This document shows positions 1-7,181 of a stretch of 64,000 nucleotides of DNA, piece after piece. The DNA comes from Betaproteobacteria bacterium (GTDB lineage Bacteria > Pseudomonadota > Gammaproteobacteria > Burkholderiales > Casimicrobiaceae), in assembly GCA_004293675.1 (NCBI GenBank), contig READ01000009.1:124001-188000 (forward strand). The letters run 5' to 3'. Numbering within the stretch: the first letter of the stretch is position 1; every line of letters begins with the position of its first letter. The position numbers and the translations under genes were made by a program. The notes beneath the pieces are model-generated. The model did not search any database. It was not told the DNA's origin and saw nothing but the letters and a program-made list of their open reading frames with translations.

Positions 1-114
1 GTCGCTGCGAATCAAAAAATTGCGGTGCGTGGCGCTGGCTTCCTCAGCGATGGCGACCAAGTGATCGTCGCAGCTGCGGCAATGGAAAAGACTGCCACAG
101 GCGCAAAACCATGA
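1..114 (+). CDS. 3' end of an upstream gene, probably the RND periplasmic adaptor
   Basis: An open frame runs in from the left edge and stops with TGA at 112-114. The last residues include GAGFLSDGDQVIVA, which resembles the C-terminal part of HlyD/MFP-type adaptors of tripartite pumps. The stop overlaps the start of the RND gene in an ATGA arrangement, so the two are probably translationally coupled. Only 37 codons are visible; the adaptor assignment rests mainly on this position in front of an RND pump. Confidence 0.6.
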   Translation, partial: VAANQKIAVRGAGFLSDGDQVIVAAAAMEKTATGAKP

Positions 115-3100
115 ATCTCTCAACCTGGTCGATACGCAATCCGATACCGGTCGTTCTGATGTTCCTATTGCTCTCGCTCGCGGGGGTGTGGGGATTCAAG
201 GTGCTCGGCATTCAGGATTTTCCTGATCTAGACATGCCAGCGGTCAGCGTCTCGCTCAAACTCACGGGCGGCGCGCCTGCGCAATTAGAAACTGAAATCG
301 CGCGTAAAGTCGAAGACAAGATCGCTACGCTGCGCGGGCTCAAAAACATGAACACCACCATCACGGATGGCGAGGTGTCGATTTCGGTTCAGTTTGCGAT
401 TGGCACGTCGCTCTCCGATGCGCTGCTTGATGTGAAAGACGCCGTCGACAGCGTGCGCGGCGATTTACCAGTGGACATGCAAGAACCGCAGATCAGCAAG
501 GTCGCACTGGGTCCGGGCGGCCCGACACTTACCTACGCGGTTACGAACGAGCAGATGGACGAAGAGAGCTTATCGTGGTTCACCGATGATGTGATTGCAC
601 GAACGGTGCTTTCCGTCAATGGAGTGGGGAAGTTCACGCGCGTGGGCGGGGTGCAGCGAGAAGTACAAGTCCACGTATCGCCCGCTAAGTTAAACGCCCT
701 TGGTGTGACGGCGCTTGATGTTTCGCGCGCTCTGAAGCGTGTTCAACAGGACAGCTCCGGAGGACGCGGTCAAATCGGCGGCAGCGAACAGGGCGTGCGC
801 ACGATCGCCACCGTGCAGCGAGCTCAAGACTTGTTATCGCTATCAATCTCGTTGGCGGACGGTCGAAGCGTCCGCCTTGATCAGGTTGCGGATGTTCGCG
901 ATACGGTCTCTGAGCGGAGTCAAGCGGCGCTGTTCGACGGAAAACCGGCGATTGGCTTTCAAATCTCGCGCAATAAGGGCGTAGATGAGATCACGATGGA
1001 AAAGGCCATCAAGAGCAAGTTGGTGCAACTGCAGCTACAAAGCCCTGGACTCGATTTCAATCTCATCAAAAGCAACGTTAGCCACACCAAAGAGCAGTAT
1101 CGTGGATCGATGCACATGCTCATTGAAGGTGCTTTGCTAGCGGTGCTGGTGATCGGGTGGTACTTGCGAGACTGGCGCGCCACGCTGATCGGTGCTGCCG
1201 CGCTACCGCTGTCGATCTTGCCTACCTTTGCCTTTATGGCCTTGGCGGGTTACACGCTTAATACGATTACCTTGCTTGCGCTCGCGGTGGTGGTCGGAGT
1301 GCTGGTCGACGATGCTATTGTCGAAGTGGAAAACATCGCACGGCACATGAAAAACGGTAAGTCCGTGCGACAAGCTACTGAAGAGGCCGTCAATGAAATC
1401 TGGATGGCCGTGCTCGCCACCACGGCAGCGCTGGTCGTTGTGTTTTTGCCAACCGCCTTTATGAGCGGCACACCGGGCCTAGTGTTCAAGCAATTCGGTT
1501 GGACGGTCGTGGTGTCGGTACTGGCGTCCCTTTTAGTAGCCCGCATGGCTACGCCATTGATGGCGGTGTGGCTTCTCAAGTACAGGATGCACGATGACCG
1601 CGATGGCAGAGCAATGCGCTGGTACTTGGGTGTTGCGTCTTGGTGTTTGCGCCATCGCGTCAAGACGATGCTCGCAGCGCTTGTTCTGTTCATCGGTTCG
1701 CTGGCGCTCGTGCCGCTCATGACCACAGGATTTATACCGGCGAGCGACAAAGGGACGAGTACTGTCGATATCGAATTGCCGCCCGGTACTCCGCTGGCCA
1801 CGACACTTGCCATTGCTGAGGAGGCGCGGCAAGCGATTGCGGGTGTGAAAGGGATGAGCGGTGTTTTCATTACGGCTGGAGCAGCGCAGGGTGCTGGAGA
1901 TCCGCGACGCGGTACAGCAGGCGAGGTAAGGAAAGCTTCGCTCAACGTGTTGCTGGCCGAACGCGGCACACGTGCTTCGCAGCAAGACATCGAAAACGCT
2001 TTGCGTCCGCGTCTACAGTCGATCCCCGGGATTCGTTGGTCAATTTCAGGCGGTGGGCCGGGCGAAAAACTTCAAATTATTCTTGCGAGTCAGGATGCGA
2101 CGGCGCTCAAGGCAAGTGCCGAGGACATCGCAAAACAAATGCGGGACCTTCCGTTCTTGAGTGGCGTCTCATCAAACGCAAGCCTTGAGCGCCCCGAAAT
2201 TACAGTGCGTCCCGATTCAGCACGTGCCGCCGAGCGCGGCGTGACAACACAAGCCATTGGCGAGACGCTTCGCGTGGCGACCAGCGGCGACTTTACCAGC
2301 GCAATAGCAAAGCTCAATTTGGATCAGCGCCAGCTCGACATTGTTGTGCGCTTCCCAAACGAATTGCGTCAAGACGCGCAAAGCATTGCAGCGCTACGTG
2401 TCGCTGGGCGCGAAGGGTTAGTACCCCTCGAAAGCGTTGCCAACATCACGATGGAGAGCGGCCCTTCGCAGATTACTCGCTACAACCGTAGCCGTAACGT
2501 TACGTTGACCGCCGATCTGGGCGGCTATCCGCTCTCTGAAGCGCTTAACGCAGTTAAAGCACTGCCCGCGGCTCAAGCGCTCCCTGGCTCAGTGCGCTTG
2601 GTTGAGTCGGGAGACGCCGAGGTGATGAAAGATCTCTTTCTGGGATTCGCGCTGGCGCTGCTCACGGGGGTTTTGTGTAAGTACTGTGTGCTGGTGTTGC
2701 TCTACAAAAACTGGTTTCAACCCTTCACCAACCTCTCGGCGCTTCCGCTTTCTGTGGGCGGTGCTTTGGCGGCGCTGCTGGCTTTCAGCGGGGAGCTCAA
2801 TCTCCCTGCGCTCATCGGTATCGTGATGCTCTTTGGTGTGGTGACAAAAAACTCGATCCTCATCATCGACTACGCCTTCGTCGCGATGCGTGATCAGGGA
2901 ATGAACGAAATTGATGCGCTGCTGGATGCCTGTCACAAGCGCGCGCGCCCGATCATGATGACCACTGTTGCGATGGTGGCCGGCATGTTGCCGCTAGCTA
3001 TCGGCTACGGCGGCGATTCGAGTTTTCGGCAGCCCATGGCCATTGCCGTTATCGGCGGATTGATCGCTTCCACAGCGCTCAGTTTGATCGTGGTGCCCGT

Positions 3101-3200
3101 GGTGTCGACATACATGTCATCGATCGAGCGATTTTTTTCGGGGCGGCGAAAGCAATCGCTCCCCGCCGTTAATACTCATACCGTTGGAGCTAGTAAATGA
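111..3200 (+). CDS. RND efflux transporter, inner-membrane pump subunit
   Basis: The 1029-residue product has the full length of an AcrB/HAE-type resistance-nodulation-division permease, a proton-driven inner-membrane pump that works with a periplasmic adaptor and an outer-membrane channel. The N-terminus (NLSTWSIRNPIPVVLMF) is the usual first membrane helix, followed by a porter domain, a central block of helices, a second porter domain and a C-terminal helix block. The TM4 motif VLVDDAIVEVENI carries the proton-relay Asp pair D400/D401, and the TM10 motif GVVTKNSILIIDY carries K913. It overlaps the preceding adaptor-like gene and the following lipoprotein gene by ATGA at each end, so all three are probably one operon. 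No outer-membrane channel gene is in view. The substrate cannot be told from sequence. Confidence 0.95.
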   Translation: MNLSTWSIRNPIPVVLMFLLLSLAGVWGFKVLGIQDFPDLDMPAVSVSLKLTGGAPAQLETEIARKVEDKIATLRGLKNMNTTITDGEVSISVQFAIGTSLSDALLDVKDAVDSVRGDLPVDMQEPQISKVALGPGGPTLTYAVTNEQMDEESLSWFTDDVIARTVLSVNGVGKFTRVGGVQREVQVHVSPAKLNALGVTALDVSRALKRVQQDSSGGRGQIGGSEQGVRTIATVQRAQDLLSLSISLADGRSVRLDQVADVRDTVSERSQAALFDGKPAIGFQISRNKGVDEITMEKAIKSKLVQLQLQSPGLDFNLIKSNVSHTKEQYRGSMHMLIEGALLAVLVIGWYLRDWRATLIGAAALPLSILPTFAFMALAGYTLNTITLLALAVVVGVLVDDAIVEVENIARHMKNGKSVRQATEEAVNEIWMAVLATTAALVVVFLPTAFMSGTPGLVFKQFGWTVVVSVLASLLVARMATPLMAVWLLKYRMHDDRDGRAMRWYLGVASWCLRHRVKTMLAALVLFIGSLALVPLMTTGFIPASDKGTSTVDIELPPGTPLATTLAIAEEARQAIAGVKGMSGVFITAGAAQGAGDPRRGTAGEVRKASLNVLLAERGTRASQQDIENALRPRLQSIPGIRWSISGGGPGEKLQIILASQDATALKASAEDIAKQMRDLPFLSGVSSNASLERPEITVRPDSARAAERGVTTQAIGETLRVATSGDFTSAIAKLNLDQRQLDIVVRFPNELRQDAQSIAALRVAGREGLVPLESVANITMESGPSQITRYNRSRNVTLTADLGGYPLSEALNAVKALPAAQALPGSVRLVESGDAEVMKDLFLGFALALLTGVLCKYCVLVLLYKNWFQPFTNLSALPLSVGGALAALLAFSGELNLPALIGIVMLFGVVTKNSILIIDYAFVAMRDQGMNEIDALLDACHKRARPIMMTTVAMVAGMLPLAIGYGGDSSFRQPMAIAVIGGLIASTALSLIVVPVVSTYMSSIERFFSGRRKQSLPAVNTHTVGASK

Positions 3201-3718
3201 AATTGATTTCCCGTCCCGTCGGTTTGTTTCTGGCCGCGTTGCTGGTGGGTTGCGCTCATCCTCCCGAAGCGAATCCGCCGGCTTCGATTGCTCCGAGCAC
3301 CGCGTCTCCAAAATCGCCGTCGGCAATCGGCGTTCCTGCAATCTCTGTGGTTTTGGAGTGCGGCAAGTGCGAGGTGTCTGCCGAGGTATTAGATCGAATT
3401 CGTGAAAGCTACAGGGGTGCCGCAGAGGCCGCCGGTGTGCTGGTGTCGGCCACTGAAACGGCGTCGTTGCGTATTGAGTTGTTTGCCGACCGTGGACCGA
3501 GCCGATTAATCGTTGCCGCGGTTGCAGGGCCGCTTGCCATGATCTTCCACGTAGATCGAATCAAGGGGACATTGGTTGCTACCGGCAACACAGAATTTCT
3601 GATTGATCAGACGGCACGCTTCCCGTTTAGCACCATCAATACGGTGGCCAAAGAGGTCGGTGAATCAGCGTTTGTAAATCTAGCGACCATGCGCGGTTTG
3701 GCCAGTCGAGGGCGATAG
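3197..3718 (+). CDS. putative lipoprotein of an RND efflux operon
   Basis: A 173-residue protein with a lipoprotein signal: a hydrophobic stretch after MKLISRPVGL ends in the lipobox LLVGC, with C19 as the predicted lipidated cysteine. A Ser/Pro/Ala-rich linker follows, then a mixed region I do not recognise. The start codon overlaps the stop of the RND pump gene (ATGA), which suggests co-translation and a role at the envelope with the pump. It is too short and has the wrong composition for a TolC-type channel. Function unknown. Confidence 0.7.
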   Translation: MKLISRPVGLFLAALLVGCAHPPEANPPASIAPSTASPKSPSAIGVPAISVVLECGKCEVSAEVLDRIRESYRGAAEAAGVLVSATETASLRIELFADRGPSRLIVAAVAGPLAMIFHVDRIKGTLVATGNTEFLIDQTARFPFSTINTVAKEVGESAFVNLATMRGLASRGR

Positions 3719-4064
3719 GGCGCACATCACATCCGCAATAGCTTGCCGACGTGAACGCTCAACTGTGACGCGTGTCTTTTCGACGGCGCATTCGAACACT
3801 TTGAAGCATTTGATGCTGAGGCTTACGCGCCACCGCCGCGGCCAGCTGGGCGATGTCGCCGATTGATTTCGGACCAGAGCGGCAACCGTGCACCATTCTC
3901 AATGACTTTTCCCGCTAATGTCTTATGAATAGGGGGCTACAGTCATAAATAAAAGTCTTTCAATAACGCTAGAAAAACTGACATTCACTATATTTTAATT
4001 GGCCTACACATAAATAGCTGTACGATAAATTGATCGACGTTGCCGAACACAAGACGGCGAGCAA
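3719..4064. other. convergent intergenic region containing an AT-rich repeat
   Basis: About 346 bp between the end of the lipoprotein gene and the end of the minus-strand DUF6152 gene. The first half has ordinary base composition and no supported ORF. The second half (about 3900-4030) is AT-rich and holds one of the 67-bp paired-palindrome elements. Confidence 0.7.
3920..4003. repeat. paired-palindrome element, copy 1 (degenerate)
   Basis: The left module (3920-3936) reads GTCTTATGAATAGGGGG and the right module (3987-4003) reads ACTATATTTTAATTGGC. Module starts are exactly 67 bp apart, as in the other six copies, and the 50-bp interior is AT-rich and unrelated to theirs. This is the most diverged copy: the GCC of both modules is altered. 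It lies between two convergent gene ends. Confidence 0.65.
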
Positions 4065-4541
4065 TCACTGCGCCGGATTGGATCGCAGTGGCGTTGCCTT
4101 ACCGTCGCGAATCAAAAATTCTGCGCGCAGGATGGCTTCGCCTTTTTGATCTTTGAACGTGTATCCGACGACTGCGACTTTTTCACCGGCTTTGAGCTCG
4201 GGGATTTTCCACGTCTCGACGCGGGTTAACGGCGCGAGCTCAATGTTCCACGTTTTGTCTTTGCGGGACGGTGCTTTGGCGTTGCCCAATACGGTGACTG
4301 CGTCAACGTTGGCCGATTGCTTGGGAATGTTGAATCGCGCCAAGGCTTCGGGCGGATGCGCGCCGTTGATGTCGAGCATCAGCTCAACGTGTGGGTTTTG
4401 CCACTTCGCGCTTTTGATCGTGCCTTCAAGATAGATCGGCTTGGTTTCATCGAAGCTACTCCAGCCGTGATGCGCTACGGCGACGCTGGCCAGAACGGTG
4501 GTTGCGATGAGTGCTGAGGCGTTGACAAAGGATAGTTTCAT
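4065..4541 (-). CDS. exported DUF6152 family protein
   Basis: A 158-residue protein with a Sec signal peptide (MKLSFVNASALIATTVLASVAVA, written here as a 23-residue region at the N-terminus) followed directly by AHHGWSSFD. The HHGWSSF start of the mature chain and the phrase GTIKSAKWQNPHVEL are typical of the DUF6152 family of small periplasmic beta-rich proteins, whose function is unknown. The gene lies 60 bp downstream of a DUF6644-type membrane protein on the same strand, so the two are probably co-transcribed. Confidence 0.75.
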   Translation of the reverse strand: MKLSFVNASALIATTVLASVAVAHHGWSSFDETKPIYLEGTIKSAKWQNPHVELMLDINGAHPPEALARFNIPKQSANVDAVTVLGNAKAPSRKDKTWNIELAPLTRVETWKIPELKAGEKVAVVGYTFKDQKGEAILRAEFLIRDGKATPLRSNPAQ

Positions 4542-4601
4542 CGGTGATTCTCCGGTTGAGTTGCGCGTGATTTCGAAATCACAATCGTGCGCGAAATGTG
4601 T

Positions 4602-5099
4602 TCAAACGTAGGCGATCCAGCGCCCGCAAACGATGACCGTGATCCAAATGATGAGCGAAACCGCGGCCTGCATTCGTGTTACGAAGTGTGTCGCATCCAG
4701 CCGCCCACGGCTATGGAGAATACCCGCGTTGGTGGCGGCTGCAAACAGCAGCAACATTTTGATCAAAAACGCGCCGTTGCTGATGAAGTCACCGGCGCGC
4801 GAGAGAAACATCAAGCCCCCGGTGATCGCGGCAAACACGAAGCCGAAAAGGGTCCACGGCAACACCGCCTTGGCGATGGCGTTCACATCGAACTGACGCA
4901 GACCAAACACTCCGACGTTGAGCAAACGTAGATCAACAATCAAGAGCGTGCCAAACGTCGTGGCGATGGCAATCAAATGCAGCGATTCCAACGCCGGATA
5001 AACCAGCGGTGCCGTGCGCAACCACAGGGCAAAGGGCCAATCATGAAGGGCTTGAACGATGCTTGAGTTCACAAAGGCTGACGACCCAATCGATGACAT
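4602..5099 (-). CDS. DUF6644 family membrane protein
   Basis: A 165-residue integral membrane protein with about four hydrophobic helices: around the ESLHLIAIATTFGTLLIVDLR segment, PWTLFGFVFAAITGGLMF, FLIKMLLLFAAATNAG and a C-terminal LIIWITVIVCGRW. The ESLHLIAIA and VDLRLL phrases match the DUF6644 family, which has no assigned function. A His in the first helix and conserved Arg/Asp residues could mean heme or metal binding, but that is speculative. It sits 61 bp downstream of the subtilase gene and 60 bp upstream of the DUF6152 gene. Confidence 0.7.
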   Translation of the reverse strand: MSSIGSSAFVNSSIVQALHDWPFALWLRTAPLVYPALESLHLIAIATTFGTLLIVDLRLLNVGVFGLRQFDVNAIAKAVLPWTLFGFVFAAITGGLMFLSRAGDFISNGAFLIKMLLLFAAATNAGILHSRGRLDATHFVTRMQAAVSLIIWITVIVCGRWIAYV

Positions 5100-5160
5100 T
5101 CATCGCGGGTCGAAGTTGATTTTCAAGCGTCTATTGTTGCACTGCAGCTGCGGTAACGGC

Positions 5161-6762
5161 CTAGGGCGCGGCAGCGTATTTTTCTGCAACTTTCGGTAAG
5201 TTGGGCATCACTCCGATTTTGTCGGTGCTGGGTGTGACGCTCGGGGTTCCACTCGCCACGTCTTTGAGCGCGGCTCGCAGTTTTCGTGGTGCCAGCGGTG
5301 CGCCTCGATTGGCCTGTGCAATGCCCTGCAGCATTAGCGCGGCACCGGCGATGATCGCTGACGCCGACGAGGTGCCACTGAACTCGGTGGCGTTGCCGCC
5401 TCTATCGTTAAGCGTTATCACTCTCTCGCCAGCAGCAAAACAATCGACGCGAGTGCCATAGTTGCTTTCAAGCAGACGCGTCCATTTCCCACGACCACTC
5501 GCGATGTAGGTGGCCGCGCCGACGATGATTGCGCCCGAATCCCGATACGGTGCAAGCTGGGTCAACGCAGCACCGCGCTCTGGTCGTGTTTCGGGTCTTC
5601 GCTCCGTTGACGGATTGAGAGATCGAAGCTGCGCCTTTGCACCAGTGGCCCGCCCAACGTAGGATTGAATTTCATCAAGATCCACTGAGAAGCGATCCAG
5701 AGGCTCGTCGCGACTGCCGGGAACGCGCCCATTTCCCGCCGGTTCGATCACCGTGATTCCCGCTTGGGTGGCTAGCTCTATCGCGGCGAATGTCTCTGGG
5801 TAGATTTCAACTGGAAAGTAAAAGCTGCTGTTTCGGAGCCGCGCGTGCGCCTCGATCAAGATGACGGTGGTCGGTCGAACGCTCATTGAGACGCGACGTT
5901 CATCGATGCTATTGGCGATCTGATTGGCTGCGGCGCGCATGATCGTGTCTGCCGTGCTGGTGTCACCGGTTCCGCTAATGTATGAGAGGACCTGCATGCT
6001 TTCGAGCGCTGGCACCAGCCCAATGGTGTTGATGGCATTGTGACTCGCGCAAACGATGCCCAACACGCTCGTGCCATGCGCTACGTCGGCCGCCTTGCGG
6101 GAGCGTACGCCACCATTGCGCCGGTCTTGCGTCACGCGCGGCTGACCGGCTGCGTTCAATAGATCTTTGTGGGCCAGATTCCATCCACGCTCAATGTCGA
6201 CAAAATGCTGACCGGCGCCGTTCGCACCTTCGTACTGCCACATCGCCTTTGCTCCGAGGCCCGCGGGCGCTGATTGCAGATGCGCCTGAAGCGGATGTTC
6301 AGGGTCGGTGTTGGGTGCGGCGAAGGTGATCGGCGCGCTCGCACGTTTAAGCGCTGGAGTTTCGTCCTCCAATCGTTCGTAGCAGTGCGCTACGTCGGCC
6401 CATTTAGAGATACTTTCAACGATGAATTCCGCGGCCTTGTCATGGTGTGCGTCGCGCTCGTTGGGCTCCATATCTGGATGCGCTAAGGATTCATAGTTGA
6501 GCCAAAGGTAGTTTTCGAACTTCGGCGGTCGATAGTCCTCGTGGGCTTGCTCGCTGCGGATTTTGGCCACACGAACGAGCGTGTCAAGCTCCACGCGCGA
6601 CACCGAACCAAAAAGCGGTGTCGCGACGAGGCGACCGGGAAGCTCAGCGAGCAGCGCCGCCCACTCCCGCTCGTGCCATTCAAGGATAGGATGGCGACTG
6701 AGCGCTGTGGGCAATGCCACCTCATCGCTAAACTTCACGACAATTTGGCTACGACGCGCCAT
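5161..6762 (-). CDS. subtilisin-like serine protease (S8 family), cytoplasmic type
   Basis: A 533-residue protein with an S8 peptidase domain in the second half. The catalytic triad is visible: Asp189 in HFVDIERGW, His229 in DVAHGTSVLG, Ser465 in FSGTSSASA; the oxyanion-hole Asn344 is in EPAGNGR. The first ~165 residues are of unknown type. There is no signal peptide, so it probably acts inside the cell, unlike most secreted subtilases. I chose ATG 6762 because it begins 2 bp after the stop of the small upstream gene; the open frame extends upstream to 6843 but only over that gene. The tight spacing with an unknown protein and a receptor-type kinase suggests a signalling-controlled protease. 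Substrate unknown. Confidence 0.88.
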   Translation of the reverse strand: MARRSQIVVKFSDEVALPTALSRHPILEWHEREWAALLAELPGRLVATPLFGSVSRVELDTLVRVAKIRSEQAHEDYRPPKFENYLWLNYESLAHPDMEPNERDAHHDKAAEFIVESISKWADVAHCYERLEDETPALKRASAPITFAAPNTDPEHPLQAHLQSAPAGLGAKAMWQYEGANGAGQHFVDIERGWNLAHKDLLNAAGQPRVTQDRRNGGVRSRKAADVAHGTSVLGIVCASHNAINTIGLVPALESMQVLSYISGTGDTSTADTIMRAAANQIANSIDERRVSMSVRPTTVILIEAHARLRNSSFYFPVEIYPETFAAIELATQAGITVIEPAGNGRVPGSRDEPLDRFSVDLDEIQSYVGRATGAKAQLRSLNPSTERRPETRPERGAALTQLAPYRDSGAIIVGAATYIASGRGKWTRLLESNYGTRVDCFAAGERVITLNDRGGNATEFSGTSSASAIIAGAALMLQGIAQANRGAPLAPRKLRAALKDVASGTPSVTPSTDKIGVMPNLPKVAEKYAAAP

Positions 6763-6764
6763 AT

Positions 6765-7160
6765 TTACGCGTGGACTCGATTGACGGGGTACTCGAAAGA
6801 CTCCTGCACTTCGTTGCCGCCGCGCGACGTGCGTTTTGTCCAATCGAGCTGGAACTGTTTTCCAAGTTTCAGATCGACCATGGCAACGCCAGTGAATTCG
6901 AAATCGCCTGCGCTGGGGGTTGCCGGGTCCCGCTGAGGCGGCAGCACAAATGAAAACAGCGCAATGGGCCCGCCTACCTTTGGCACGTGTGCAATGGTGA
7001 AGGTTGCACCGTCAGGGCACATGCCGTAAGTGCTTGATAGCTTTAGGCTGAATTTAAGTTTTTGTAGTCGCGTGCTCGGCGAGCTCAAATAAGTCACATT
7101 GAGCGTTTGTTTCCACGGCCGAGAAGGACCGCCGCCGAGTTGGCTAAATGGTGGGGGCAT
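6765..7160 (-). CDS. hypothetical protein between kinase and subtilase
   Basis: A 131-residue protein I do not recognise. It lacks a signal peptide and membrane helices, is rich in Ser, Thr, Phe and Pro, and alternates hydrophobic and polar residues in a way that suggests a beta-sandwich. It begins 21 bp after the kinase stop and ends 2 bp before the subtilase start, so it belongs to the same transcript. Possible roles are adaptor, inhibitor or substrate of the protease. None of these is shown by sequence. Confidence 0.65.
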   Translation of the reverse strand: MPPPFSQLGGGPSRPWKQTLNVTYLSSPSTRLQKLKFSLKLSSTYGMCPDGATFTIAHVPKVGGPIALFSFVLPPQRDPATPSAGDFEFTGVAMVDLKLGKQFQLDWTKRTSRGGNEVQESFEYPVNRVHA

Positions 7161-7181
7161 ATCAATACTCCAAGGTTAAAT